Positions 1-8,867 of a stretch of DNA of 64,000 nt are shown one piece after another. The stretch is taken from NCBI GenBank assembly GCA_002281855.1, contig NCHQ01000011.1, positions 62,001 through 126,000 on the forward strand, read 5' to 3'. Within the stretch, counting starts at the first letter, position 1, and the number at the start of each line of letters is the position of its first letter. Both the position numbers and the translations under genes were made by a program. This DNA is from Rhodospirillales bacterium 24-66-33 (GTDB taxonomy: Bacteria; Pseudomonadota; Alphaproteobacteria; Reyranellales; Reyranellaceae). The notes under the pieces were generated by a model that was given only the letters and a program-made list of their open reading frames with translations, was not told where the DNA came from and did no database searches.

Positions 1-862
1 ACAACTGCCGCGCCGGCTTGGGAAGACGCCGTGAATCGCGGACATACAAAGCGAGTTCGCGGATCGACCAGGGCTCCGTGAGGCGCAACGTCGCGAGCGG
101 CAGGGCACGACGGTGGCGCAGGGCGGTCGCCTCCGGCACGATTCCGACGCCGCCGCCGGCCGCCACCATAGCGCAGACAGTGTCGAGGCTGTTGACCCGC
201 ACGCGCAGCCGCAGGGCGCGGCCGAGGCGGGCGGCCTGCATGGCGAGATGCTCGTCGAGCGCGGTGCCGCGCGGCAGGCCCACGAAATCGAGGTCGAGCA
301 GGTCGGCAAATCCCGTCTGTCGCTTGCCTGCCAGCTGGTGCCCGGTCGGGACGGCCAGCACCAGTCGATCGATGCGGAAGGGATGGCTCTCCAGCCCGGG
401 GACGGAAGCGGCCTGCGATCCGATGCCGAGATCCGCATCGCCCGCGGCGATGGCAGCGCCGATCGCCGGACTCTCGCGATCCTCGAGATCGATGTCGATC
501 GTCGGATTGGCCGCCAGGAACGTCGCCAGCAGCGACGGCAGATGCTCGGAGAGCGCCGACGTGTTGGCGAGGATCCGCACGCTGCCCTTCAAACCCCGCG
601 AGTAGGCGCCGAGGTCGCCGCGCATCGTCTCGATCTGCTGCAGCACGATGCGGGCGTGGTCGAGCAAGCTGCGGCCCGCCTCGGTCGGTGCGACGCCACG
701 GCGTCCGCGCTTCAGCAGGGGAACGCCGAGCATTTCCTCCATGCCGCGGATGCGCGCGCTGGCGGAAGCGAGCGCCAGATGCGCCCGCTCGGCGCCACGC
801 GTGATGCTGCCGGTTTGCGTCACGTGCAGGAAGAGCCGCAGGTCGATGAGATCGAAGCGCAT
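1..862 (-). CDS. LysR-family transcriptional regulator (C-terminus cut by window edge)
   Basis: This gene reads leftward from an ATG at 862 and runs off the window edge after 287 codons, so only about the last 10-20 residues of a normal ~300-residue LysR protein are missing. An N-terminal winged helix-turn-helix lies at about residues 5-63 (recognition region near GSITRGAERAHLALASASAR). A two-lobed effector-binding domain follows, with the typical MVAAGGGVGIVP segment. It is divergent from the TauE/SafE exporter gene at 952, and a perfect dyad at 878-896 lies in the 89-bp gap. By family habit it probably controls itself and that exporter. The effector is not readable from sequence. Confidence 0.9.
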   Translation of the reverse strand, partial: MRFDLIDLRLFLHVTQTGSITRGAERAHLALASASARIRGMEEMLGVPLLKRGRRGVAPTEAGRSLLDHARIVLQQIETMRGDLGAYSRGLKGSVRILANTSALSEHLPSLLATFLAANPTIDIDLEDRESPAIGAAIAAGDADLGIGSQAASVPGLESHPFRIDRLVLAVPTGHQLAGKRQTGFADLLDLDFVGLPRGTALDEHLAMQAARLGRALRLRVRVNSLDTVCAMVAAGGGVGIVPEATALRHRRALPLATLRLTEPWSIRELALYVRDSRRLPKPARQL

Positions 863-877
863 GGAATACTCACTCTG

Positions 878-896
878 CCTTCGTATATTCCGAAGG
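878..896. promoter_or_regulatory. Candidate LysR-type operator between divergent genes
   Basis: A perfect 6-bp dyad, CCTTCG-N7-CGAAGG, contains a T-N11-A core at 881-893, the usual form of a LysR-family box. It sits 16 bp upstream of the LysR start and 56 bp upstream of the divergent TauE/SafE start. Assignment to this regulator is inference from position. Confidence 0.5.
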
Positions 897-951
897 CATA
901 CGCCGGATTCTCCGCATTGCGAAGCTGGAGTTCGGCAGCCAAGGCTGCGGC

Positions 952-1692
952 ATGGAACTTTCCACCCTCGCATTCGTCTTCGCTGTCTTCACCTTGGCGG
1001 GCTTCATCAAGGGAGTCCTCGGACTGGGGCTTCCCACCATCTCGATGGGCCTGCTGGCGGTGGTCCTGTCGCCGGTCGAGGCCGCGACGCTGCTGATCCT
1101 GCCGTCGCTGGTCACCAATGTCTGGCAGATGCTGGACGGGCCGCATCTCAGGTCTCTCCTGCGACGGCTCTGGCCGCTGAACCTGGCGGTCTGCCTCGGC
1201 ACGTGGGTGGGCGCGGGCTTCCTGTCTGGGCTGGGCGGAGCGTATGGCGCGGCGGCGCTCGGGACCGCGTTGATCGCCTACGCCGTCATCGGCCTGGGTG
1301 CGCGGAAGCTGGTCGTGCCGCTTGGCGCGGAAAGGTGGTTGGGCCCGCTCACCGGGGCAAGCACGGGCGCGATCACGGCCGCCACGGGCGTCTTCGTCAT
1401 TCCAGCCGTGCCCTATCTCCAGGCGATTGGCCTCACGAAGGATGAACTGGTTCAGGCGCTGGGTCTGTCCTTCACCGTGTCGACCCTGGCTCTGGCCGTC
1501 ACCCTGGCGGGCAGCGCCGGCCTCGATGTCGGACTCGCCTGGCCCTCGCTTGCAGGCGTGGCCGTGGCGTTGGTAGGAATGCGACTGGGCCAGGCCGTGC
1601 GTGCGCGCCTGTCGCCCGCGACGTTCAGGTTGTGGTTCTTCTCGGGGCTTCTGGCGCTGGGCGCTTATCTCGCAGCGCGCGGGCTGGCCTGA
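952..1692 (+). CDS. TauE/SafE (TSUP) family membrane exporter
   Basis: This 246-residue protein is almost entirely hydrophobic, with seven to eight predicted membrane spans. The N-terminal half has the family-typical glycine-rich segment GFIKGVLGLGLP near residues 17-28, and a second repeat-like segment (GASTGAITAATGVFVIPAVPY) begins near residue 138. TauE/SafE proteins move sulfite, sulfoacetate or other small organic anions across the inner membrane. The length is normal. The divergent LysR gene is probably its regulator. The substrate is unknown; neighbouring genes concern carbon compounds rather than obvious sulfonates. Confidence 0.85.
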   Translation: MELSTLAFVFAVFTLAGFIKGVLGLGLPTISMGLLAVVLSPVEAATLLILPSLVTNVWQMLDGPHLRSLLRRLWPLNLAVCLGTWVGAGFLSGLGGAYGAAALGTALIAYAVIGLGARKLVVPLGAERWLGPLTGASTGAITAATGVFVIPAVPYLQAIGLTKDELVQALGLSFTVSTLALAVTLAGSAGLDVGLAWPSLAGVAVALVGMRLGQAVRARLSPATFRLWFFSGLLALGAYLAARGLA

Positions 1693-1759
1693 GCGGTCGA
1701 TGGACGATCGAGGAGGCCGGGTCTAGCTTCCGGAACCGTTTAATTCCTGGAGCGTTTCC

Positions 1760-2557
1760 ATGGCCGTGCACGCCCTCAAGACTTCAAAGGTTGCCAACCT
1801 CCGGTCCAACGTCTCGCCCGAGGAGTGGCAGGCACGCGTCGATCTCGCGGCCTGCTACCGGTTGATCGACCTGTATGGCATGTCCGACCTGATCGCGAAC
1901 CATATCTCGGTGCGGGTGCCGGGAGAGCACGACGCTTTCCTCATCAACGCCTACGGCCTGCTCTATGAAGAGATCACGGCGTCGAGCCTCCTGAAGATCG
2001 ATCACGAGGGCAACATTCTCGCCAAGCCGGAGTTCGACGGCGGCCTGGAGTACGGCGTCAACCGTGCCGGCTTCGTGATCCATAGCGCGATTCACATGGC
2101 CAAGCCGGAAGTCGGCTGCGTGATCCACACCCATACCTGGCCGGGCATGGCGGTCTCGACCATGGAGTGCGGCCTGCTGCCCAACACGCAGACCTCGATG
2201 CGCTTCGCCAAGATCAGCTATCACGATTTCGACGGCGTGGTCCTCGACCTCGCGGCGCGCGAGGCGCTGGTGAAGAGCCTGGGCGACAACAATGCGATGA
2301 TCCTGCGCAACCACGGTCTCCTGACGACCGGCGCGACGATCCCCGAGGCGTTCAACGCCATGCATCGGCTCGAGCTGAGCTGCAAGACGCAGCTCGCGGC
2401 CATGTCGTGCAACACCAAGCTGATCGACGTCCCGGCCGAGGTGGTCGAGGCGACCTACGTGAACTACCAGCCGAAGACCCGGCGGCCGTTCGGCCTGCTG
2501 GACTGGCCGGCGCTCCTGCGGAAGCTCGACCGGATCGATCCGGGCTTCCGCGACTGA
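1760..2557 (+). CDS. Class II aldolase/adducin family protein
   Basis: This 265-residue protein has the class II aldolase fold. The metal-site histidines are visible in VIHTHTWPG (about residues 122-130) and in RNHGLLTTG (about residues 184-192), and the N-terminal part contains the NHISVRVPG element. Relatives are zinc-dependent fuculose- or ribulose-phosphate aldolases and decarboxylases acting on keto acids or sugar phosphates in the cytoplasm. This one resembles the broad group annotated only as class II aldolase, so the substrate is unknown. Its stop codon is immediately followed by the start of the transporter gene, suggesting cotranscription. Confidence 0.85.
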   Translation: MAVHALKTSKVANLRSNVSPEEWQARVDLAACYRLIDLYGMSDLIANHISVRVPGEHDAFLINAYGLLYEEITASSLLKIDHEGNILAKPEFDGGLEYGVNRAGFVIHSAIHMAKPEVGCVIHTHTWPGMAVSTMECGLLPNTQTSMRFAKISYHDFDGVVLDLAAREALVKSLGDNNAMILRNHGLLTTGATIPEAFNAMHRLELSCKTQLAAMSCNTKLIDVPAEVVEATYVNYQPKTRRPFGLLDWPALLRKLDRIDPGFRD

Positions 2558-4405
2558 TTGGACACACCGCACAGTTCCGTACGCGCCTTCGCCGCCGTCG
2601 CCAGTGGATACTGGACGGCGCCGGGATATCGTGCCGTCGCCTGGACGCTCACCGGCGGCCTCGTGCTGCTCGGCGTCGCCAATGTCGGCATCGCGCTGTG
2701 GCTCAACATCTGGAACCGTGACTTCTTCAATGCGCTCGACAAGCGTGATGTCGTCGAGCTCATGCGGCTTCTGTGGGTGCTGGCCGCCATCGTCGGCTCG
2801 GCGGGCGTGGCGGTGGCGATCCAGCTTCACGTCAAGCGGCGGCTTCAGATCAACTGGCGTTCCTGGCTGTCGCACGTCACGGTGCTGCGCTGGCTGAACG
2901 GTGGCCGTCAATACCAGCTCGGCATGCTGGCCGATGAGGTCGACAATCCTGACGGGCGCATCGCGGAAGACATCCGCGTCTCGACCGAACTCGCCGTCGA
3001 ATTCGCGCAGAGCATCCTGCAGTGCGTGCTGCAGCTCGTCACCTTCCTCAGCGTGCTGTGGGTCCTGTCGGGCACCATGCCGATCAGGCTGTTCGGCCTG
3101 GAGTTCGACCTGCCGGGCTACATGGTGTGGGCCGCCGTCGCCTACGCCCTCATCGGCTCGCTGCTCACCTATTTCCTCGGTCGCGGCCTGATCCACGCCG
3201 GCAACGTCCGCCAGAGCCGGGAAGCCGACTTCCGCTCCGGCCTGACGCGGGCGCGCGAGCATGCCGAGGGCATCGCCCTGATGCGCGGCGAGGACGACGA
3301 GCGCGAGCGGCTGCGCGGCTCGCTCTACGACCTTCGGTCGGCCTGGAACGTGCAGACGCGCGGTCAGGGAAACCTCTCCCTGCTCACCAGCTCGCTCGCT
3401 TATCTGGCGCCGATCGTGCCTTTGATCGTCGCGCTGCCGCGCTATCTCGGCGGAGAGATCGCACTGGGCGGCCTGATGCAGACGGCGCAGGCCTTCTCCA
3501 GCGTGCAGTGGGCGCTGTCATGGCTGATCGACAATTTCCCGAAGTTCGCGGAGTGGCGGGCTTCGACCGATCGTGTGGTGCATCTCCATGTGGCTCTGAC
3601 CGATCTCGAGGAAAGCAGCGAGGCGCCCGACGACGCGCGGATCGTCGTCCACCCTGCGGGCGACTCCGACCGCCTGATCATGCGTGAGTTGGGCGTCGCC
3701 CGCCCCAACGGCCAAATGCTGGTCGCGGAAGCGGAGGTCGAGATCCAGCGGGCCGAAAGGGTCCTGATCCGCGGCAAGTCGGGCAGCGGCAAGAGCACGA
3801 TCATGCGGGCCGTTGCCGGAGTCTGGCCATGGGGGCGCGGCGCCATCCACCTGCCGACCGGCGCGATCACCTTCATGCCCCAGAAGCCCTATTTCCCGCT
3901 GGGCACCCTGCGCGACGCGATGCTCTATCCGGCCGAACCGGAGGGCGGCATCAGCGACGACGTGCTGAAGGACATGCTGCACAAGGTCGGCTTGGACCAT
4001 CTCCGCGACCGCCTCGACGAGACCGAGCGGTGGGACCATATCTTGTCCGGCGGCGAGCAGCAGCGCGTGGCCTTCGCCCGCGTGCTGGTCCACAAGCCCG
4101 ACTGGATCTTCATGGACGAGGCCACGTCGGCGCTCGACGAAGCCGGCCAGGAAAACGTCATGAAGCTCCTGATCGAGGAGCTGCCGGAGACGTCGGTCGT
4201 CAGTATTGGCCACCGCCCCGGCCTCGAAGTCTTTCACACGCGGGAGCTGACACTCGAGGCCGGCGCCGGCGGCACCACGCTCCGCGCCGATCCCAGACAG
4301 CGGTCGCTGGGCGACCTCTACCGCAAGATGGCGGCGGCCAGCCGCGCCGCGCCGCGCGACCCGGGTTTCTGGGCCACCTTGCGAGCCAATCTGCTGGGCC
4401 GCTGA
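2558..4405 (+). CDS. ABC transporter, fused permease and ATPase (SbmA/BacA/YddA-like)
   Basis: The 615-residue protein starts with a TTG placed directly after the preceding stop codon; no in-frame ATG or GTG lies close by. Residues about 25-330 form the SbmA/BacA-like membrane domain with conserved WLNIWNRDFFNALD and the WRSWLSH element. The ATPase domain follows, with Walker A GKSGSGKST near residue 406, signature LSGGEQQR near 496 and Walker B IFMDEATSALDE near 518. Unlike SbmA itself, it carries its own ATPase, as in YddA and vitamin B12/peptide transporters of the same family. The cargo is unknown. The gene ends 15 bp before the convergent DUF3237 gene. Confidence 0.88.
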   Translation: MDTPHSSVRAFAAVASGYWTAPGYRAVAWTLTGGLVLLGVANVGIALWLNIWNRDFFNALDKRDVVELMRLLWVLAAIVGSAGVAVAIQLHVKRRLQINWRSWLSHVTVLRWLNGGRQYQLGMLADEVDNPDGRIAEDIRVSTELAVEFAQSILQCVLQLVTFLSVLWVLSGTMPIRLFGLEFDLPGYMVWAAVAYALIGSLLTYFLGRGLIHAGNVRQSREADFRSGLTRAREHAEGIALMRGEDDERERLRGSLYDLRSAWNVQTRGQGNLSLLTSSLAYLAPIVPLIVALPRYLGGEIALGGLMQTAQAFSSVQWALSWLIDNFPKFAEWRASTDRVVHLHVALTDLEESSEAPDDARIVVHPAGDSDRLIMRELGVARPNGQMLVAEAEVEIQRAERVLIRGKSGSGKSTIMRAVAGVWPWGRGAIHLPTGAITFMPQKPYFPLGTLRDAMLYPAEPEGGISDDVLKDMLHKVGLDHLRDRLDETERWDHILSGGEQQRVAFARVLVHKPDWIFMDEATSALDEAGQENVMKLLIEELPETSVVSIGHRPGLEVFHTRELTLEAGAGGTTLRADPRQRSLGDLYRKMAAASRAAPRDPGFWATLRANLLGR

Positions 4406-4420
4406 CCTCCGGTTCTTGAG

Positions 4421-4912
4421 TCAGAGAACCTCGTGGAAGCCGATCGCAATGCGGTCGGGTGCGCGCGTGGCCACTCCGACGAAGGTCGCTCGCTCGAGCC
4501 ACTTGAGAGACGGCTCGGCCGTCTCGAAACGCGGGGCCGTCCGAAAGTGATAGCTGCCGGGTGGCGGCAACTCTCCTTGGGCCATGCGTGCGAGAATTTC
4601 AGGGCTCGCCACCCGAAGCCCTTCGTTCTGCACGTAGACGAGGGCGCCGGAACGGCTGCGGATCGTGTAGCGCGCCACCACTTCGATCGTGCCGTCGGGC
4701 CGCACGATCTGCCAGTCGGCGCCGCCGGGCAGGATTTCTCCTTCGAGACGCGGGCCCTGCACCTCGCCGCCCAGGATGTCGATGATTCGCCGATGACCGC
4801 GGGCGGTCTGGCCAAGGTCCTGTACTGGACCCACCTTGGCCTTGATGGCGAAGGCGAAGCGCAGCGCCGGTGGTGTTGCAATGAAAGTGTCGACGACCGC
4901 CATCGTCTTCAC
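4421..4912 (-). CDS. DUF3237 domain protein
   Basis: This 163-residue cytoplasmic protein matches the DUF3237 pattern: an N-terminal segment with HRRIIDILGGEVQGPRLEGEI-type residues, then GGADWQIVRPDG, and a C-terminal YHFRTAPRFETA segment. The family is a small beta-barrel of unknown biochemical function, often found near aromatic-compound or steroid catabolism. The start chosen is a GTG at 4912, which overlaps the TGA of the upstream lipoprotein gene in a GTGA junction and so implies translational coupling; an ATG three codons later (4903) is an alternative. Confidence 0.8.
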   Translation of the reverse strand: MKTMAVVDTFIATPPALRFAFAIKAKVGPVQDLGQTARGHRRIIDILGGEVQGPRLEGEILPGGADWQIVRPDGTIEVVARYTIRSRSGALVYVQNEGLRVASPEILARMAQGELPPPGSYHFRTAPRFETAEPSLKWLERATFVGVATRAPDRIAIGFHEVL

Positions 4913-5889
4913 CTGACCGAATAGACGAACGAGCCGCCGGTCGAGCGGCCGCTTCCCGTGGCGGCGGGAACGCTCATGGCTTCATAGACGAACAGGATGA
5001 AATCGCTGAACGCCTTGCGCCCATCGAACGGGTTCTGCCCGGGCACGGCAGGACATCTACCCCCGGATATGGCGCACACGTAGAAGTCCTTCGACCCGTA
5101 AGAGCCGATCCTGACCATATCCCCCGGCTTCTCGCCCGCGGAACGAACGAAATGGTACTTCAGGTTCGGATTGACGTAGGGGCGAAGGCTGGAGGCATTG
5201 AGGTCGTCGATGCACACGATGCAGTTGGGCCCCTGGGTGAAGGTCGGGTCGGCGTGTATCACGCGGGGGCGCAAAGGCCCTGCGTGATTGTCGCGGCAGC
5301 CATGCAGCCTGAAGATCACGTTTCCCGACTGCGGCGAGACCGCCTGGGCCTGCAGGGGATACTCGCAGAGGAACTGCTTCTCCGCCTCTTCCTGGCTGAG
5401 CTCGGTGTTGGGATCGGCATGCGGCAGCGTCCCCGTGGCATACTGGTAGAGCGTGCGCAGGCGACCCAGCTGGTTGGACGAGTTGGCCGGCACCATCGTC
5501 CAGCTCTGGTTCCAGGCATCCGTCATCTGAACGCCGAGCGATGGGCTGGCAGCGCCCAGGGTGCTGGTGGTCTGGACGGTCGGGCGAGCTCCTCCGCTCG
5601 TGAGCCGGGTGGCCGTCGCCAGGGAAGGGCCGAGGGGCACGCTGATCGACGGCGAGACGGAATTGGCCGTCTGGGCCACGCCGATCGAGATCGTCACCTG
5701 AGAAGGAACGAATTCGGGATCCTCGATCGCCTGGGAAAGGTTGAAGAAGATCTGCCTCTTCGTCAGGGAGTTCAGCGAGGAGGCGAGGTCCGCCGTATTG
5801 TGGTTCAGCTGCGTACTGGCACAGGCCGAACTCAGCAGACACGCCCCGATGCACATCAAGTGTCGAAGCGAAAAAATGCCCCCCAGCAT
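4909..5889 (-). CDS. Putative lipoprotein of unknown function
   Basis: The frame is open upstream, but the real start is the ATG at 5889: it has a GGAGAG ribosome-binding site 6 bases upstream and opens a lipoprotein signal peptide (charged start, hydrophobic CIGACLLSSAC with lipobox LSSAC). The mature protein of about 300 residues contains Ser/Thr/Pro-rich stretches, a region likely to span the periplasm and a C-terminal CYS-containing part (FYVCAISGGRCPAVPG). I do not recognise a domain. It is probably anchored to the outer or inner membrane and is translationally coupled to the DUF3237 gene. Confidence 0.7.
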   Translation of the reverse strand: MLGGIFSLRHLMCIGACLLSSACASTQLNHNTADLASSLNSLTKRQIFFNLSQAIEDPEFVPSQVTISIGVAQTANSVSPSISVPLGPSLATATRLTSGGARPTVQTTSTLGAASPSLGVQMTDAWNQSWTMVPANSSNQLGRLRTLYQYATGTLPHADPNTELSQEEAEKQFLCEYPLQAQAVSPQSGNVIFRLHGCRDNHAGPLRPRVIHADPTFTQGPNCIVCIDDLNASSLRPYVNPNLKYHFVRSAGEKPGDMVRIGSYGSKDFYVCAISGGRCPAVPGQNPFDGRKAFSDFILFVYEAMSVPAATGSGRSTGGSFVYSVR

Positions 5890-5995
5890 GCCAGACTCTC
5901 CGCAGAAACGCTCTTGAAAGTCATTCAACACTAGAGTGTGGGCGGCGCGCCATCCAGTTGTACGGCGCGCGGCGTCGCTATTTTTCGGCGTCCGC

Positions 5996-7162
5996 TCAGG
6001 CCGCGTTGGGTTTGCCGAGCAGGTGATCGGAGATGATGCGCTGCTGGATTTCCGACGTGCCTTCGAAGATCTTGGTGAGGCGGGCATCGCGCCAGTAGCG
6101 CTCGACCGCATGCAGGGTAGTGTAGCCCGCACCGCCGAACACCTGCAGCGCCTCGGACGTCACGCGCTCGGCCATCTCGGACGCGAAGAACTTCACCATC
6201 GCCGCCTCCTTGTCGCAGCGGCGCTTCTGGTCGATCTCGTCGCAGACGAAATACATGAGCTGGCGCGCCGCCTCGATCTCGGTCGCCATGCGGGCCAGCC
6301 GGAAGCGCGTGTTCTGGAAATCGCCGATCGCCTGGCCGAACTGACGCCGCTCCTGCGCGTAAGCGGTGGCGTCCTCGAGCGCGCCGCGGGCGAGGCCGAT
6401 GGCGCGGGCCGCCGTATGGGCGCGGGCGCGCTCGAGGCCGGCCGAGATGTAATAAAAGGCGCGGCCTTCCTCGCCGATCAGGGCCGAGCCCGGCAGGCGG
6501 CACTCGTCGAAGGCCAGTTCCCAGGTCTTCCAGCCGAAATAGCCGATCTTGGGAATGGGCGCGCCCTTCACCCCCGGCGGCAGCGTGCCGCGCGGCTTCT
6601 CGATCAGGAAGGAGGAGAGGCCGACATGCTTGCGCTTTGGATCGGGCGCGTCGGAGGTGCGGGCGACCAGCATGATGTAGTCCGCGCCATCGGCGAAGGT
6701 GCACCAGTACTTGTTGCCGGTGATCACCCAGTCGTCGCCGTCGCGTCGCGCCCGGCAGGCGATGCTGCCGAGGTCCGAGCCGACATTGGGCTCGGACATG
6801 GCAGCGGCGCCCAGGAATTCCCCGCGGGCGGCGCGCGGCAGGAAGACCGCCCGCTGTTCCTCGGTCATGCCGCGACCGGCGCTGAGGCCATTGCCCCGGG
6901 CGATGATCGAGGCCACGCTCATCCAGCCGCGGGCCAGTTCCTCGGTGATCAGGCAGTATTCGAAGACGCCGAGGCCCAGCCCTCCATACTGCTCGGGGAT
7001 GACGATGCCGAAATAGCCCATGTCGGCCAGCTTCTGGATCAGCTCCGGTGGAATGTCGCCTTTCTCGGGATCGAGCCTGTTGGCCACCGGCAGTACTTCC
7101 TTCATGACGAAGGCGCGCGCCGTCTCCTGGATCATGCGGCGCTCGTCGGTCATGTAACCCAT
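5996..7162 (-). CDS. Acyl-CoA dehydrogenase family protein
   Basis: The 388-residue flavoprotein fits the acyl-CoA dehydrogenase family in length and motifs: N-terminal helical domain, AMSEPNVGSDLGS in the middle domain, and the C-terminal helical domain with RRQFGQAIGDFQ and QVFGGAGYTTLHAVERYWRDA. The last motif and the terminal KIFEGTSEIQQRII are conserved FAD-contact segments, and the usual catalytic carboxylate position lies in the last helix group. The start at 7162 has the ribosome-binding site GGGGAAA just upstream; an extension to 7240 is open but has no such site. It is the third gene of a leftward operon after two FAD oxidoreductases. The substrate acyl-CoA is unknown. Confidence 0.88.
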   Translation of the reverse strand: MGYMTDERRMIQETARAFVMKEVLPVANRLDPEKGDIPPELIQKLADMGYFGIVIPEQYGGLGLGVFEYCLITEELARGWMSVASIIARGNGLSAGRGMTEEQRAVFLPRAARGEFLGAAAMSEPNVGSDLGSIACRARRDGDDWVITGNKYWCTFADGADYIMLVARTSDAPDPKRKHVGLSSFLIEKPRGTLPPGVKGAPIPKIGYFGWKTWELAFDECRLPGSALIGEEGRAFYYISAGLERARAHTAARAIGLARGALEDATAYAQERRQFGQAIGDFQNTRFRLARMATEIEAARQLMYFVCDEIDQKRRCDKEAAMVKFFASEMAERVTSEALQVFGGAGYTTLHAVERYWRDARLTKIFEGTSEIQQRIISDHLLGKPNAA

Positions 7163-7261
7163 GTCATTTCCCCGTTTCTTGTATCGGCATCGTAGCGAAC
7201 TTCGAGAGATCACAGTGCGCAGAATCCTGTTCGGCGCCACGACGCGCTTTCTCTGTGCGGC

Positions 7262-8854
7262 TCAGCGCGCATCCTCGCAGATCATCGACGCGCCCTTCTC
7301 GCCGATCATGATGGTGGGCGCATTGGTATTGCCGGTCGTCAGCGTCGGCATTACCGAGGCGTCGATGACGCGCAGCCCCTGGATACCGTGCACGCGCAGG
7401 CGGGAGTCGACGACGGCGCGCGGGTCTTCGCCCATCCGGCACGTGCCGACCGGGTGATAGAGCGTGTTGCCGGCGCGGCGGGCATAGGCCAGCAGGTCGG
7501 TGTCGGTCTTCACATCTGGACCGGGCTGGATCTCGCCGCTGCTGTGCTGGGTGAGGGCGGGCGCGGCGAAGATGCGGCGCGCATGTCGAAAGCCGCCCAG
7601 CAGCGCCAGCTCGTCGGTGTGCGTGCTGAGATAGTTGGGCTTGATGTGCGGCCGCGCGAAGGGATCGGACGAGGCCGCCATGATGGTGCCGCGACTGTCG
7701 GGCTTCACGACGCAAACGACGCAACTCATGCCGGGCTGCTCGTCGAGCTGGCCGAACTTCAGGGGATGCGAGCTGCCGGGCGTGAACAGGAGCTGCAGGT
7801 CGGGCGAGGCCAAGCCCTCGCGGCTGTCGCAGAAGACCTGCGCCGTCGTCACGCCGAAGGTGAGCGCGCCGCGGCCTGTGAAGGCGAAGCGCAGGACCTC
7901 CGGCAGCACGCGCGGGAATCGCGAGACCTCGTTGACTGTCTCCGTGCCTTTCACGCGATGAACGACGCGCACGACATAGTGGTCGATCAGGTTACCGCCA
8001 ACGCCGGGCAGGTCGTGCACGACCGGGACACCGAGCGATTGGAGGTGGGCCGCCGGACCGATGCCGGAAATCTGCAGAATGTGCGGCGAGTTGACCGCGC
8101 CGCCCGAGACGATGACTTCGCGCTTGGCCCGAACCTCGGTGAGCTTGCCGCCGCGCTGGAAGGTGACGCCGACGCAGCGCTTGCCTTCGAACATCAGCTT
8201 GCCGCCTTGGGCATTCGTCTCGACCCGGAGGTTGGGGCGGCTGCGGGCTTCGCGGAGATAGGTCTGGGCCGTGGAGCCGCGCCAGCGGCCGCGTCGCGTC
8301 ATCTGCGAATAGCCGACACCCTGGCGTGTCTTGCCGTTGAGGTCGGGGTTGAACGGAAAGCCCGCCTGCTGCGCACCTTCGACGAAGCGATGGGTGAGGG
8401 GCAGGATGGTGCGGTAATCCTCGACCTTGAGGGGGCCGTCCTGGCCGCGCACCTCCTTGTCGCCGCCCTGCACGTACTGCTCGGACTTCATGAAGTAGGG
8501 CAGTACATCGTCGTAGCTCCAGCCGCGGCAGCCCATCTGCGCCCAGCCGTCGAAGTCGGCCGGCGCGCCGCGCACATAGAGCATGCCGTTGATCGAACTC
8601 GAACCGCCCAGCGTTCGTCCGCGCGGCCACTCGATGCGGCGGTCGCCCGAACCCTTTTCCGGCTCGGTCGTGTAGTTCCAGTTCACCAGCGGATTGCGGA
8701 TCAGCGAGCGGATGCCGGCCGGTATGTGGATCATCGGATGCCAGTCGCTGGGGCCGGCCTCCAGCAGGATCACCGTCGCGCCGCTTTCGCTGAGGCGCGC
8801 CGCGACCGTGCAGCCGGCCGAACCCGCGCCGACGACGACATAATCCGCCTGCAT
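7262..8854 (-). CDS. GMC-family FAD-dependent alcohol oxidoreductase
   Basis: The 530-residue protein begins with the FAD-binding motif VVGAGSAGCTVAARL and has the GMC signature [18 protein letters not shown] near residues 80-97. The C-terminal half has the catalytic histidine region TLYHPVGTCRMG and the [15 protein letters not shown] end motif. Members oxidise primary alcohols such as choline or aliphatic alcohols in the cytoplasm. The start at 8854 was chosen over upstream Met codons because GGGGGAAG precedes it. It lies 13 bp after the upstream FAD oxidoreductase gene and 99 bp before the acyl-CoA dehydrogenase, suggesting stepwise oxidation of an alcohol to an acyl-CoA intermediate. Confidence 0.9.
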   Translation of the reverse strand: MQADYVVVGAGSAGCTVAARLSESGATVILLEAGPSDWHPMIHIPAGIRSLIRNPLVNWNYTTEPEKGSGDRRIEWPRGRTLGGSSSINGMLYVRGAPADFDGWAQMGCRGWSYDDVLPYFMKSEQYVQGGDKEVRGQDGPLKVEDYRTILPLTHRFVEGAQQAGFPFNPDLNGKTRQGVGYSQMTRRGRWRGSTAQTYLREARSRPNLRVETNAQGGKLMFEGKRCVGVTFQRGGKLTEVRAKREVIVSGGAVNSPHILQISGIGPAAHLQSLGVPVVHDLPGVGGNLIDHYVVRVVHRVKGTETVNEVSRFPRVLPEVLRFAFTGRGALTFGVTTAQVFCDSREGLASPDLQLLFTPGSSHPLKFGQLDEQPGMSCVVCVVKPDSRGTIMAASSDPFARPHIKPNYLSTHTDELALLGGFRHARRIFAAPALTQHSSGEIQPGPDVKTDTDLLAYARRAGNTLYHPVGTCRMGEDPRAVVDSRLRVHGIQGLRVIDASVMPTLTTGNTNAPTIMIGEKGASMICEDAR

Positions 8855-8867
8855 GTTTCTTCCCCCT

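Noticed and set aside
1784..3262. Long open frame antisense to the aldolase and transporter genes
   Set aside because: High G+C makes long antisense frames common; both sense genes have clear family motifs, while this frame has none.
4411..4430. Hairpin GGTTCT/AGAACC between convergent transporter and DUF3237 genes
   Set aside because: Only 6 bp, overlaps the DUF3237 stop, and has no T-run; not enough for a terminator.
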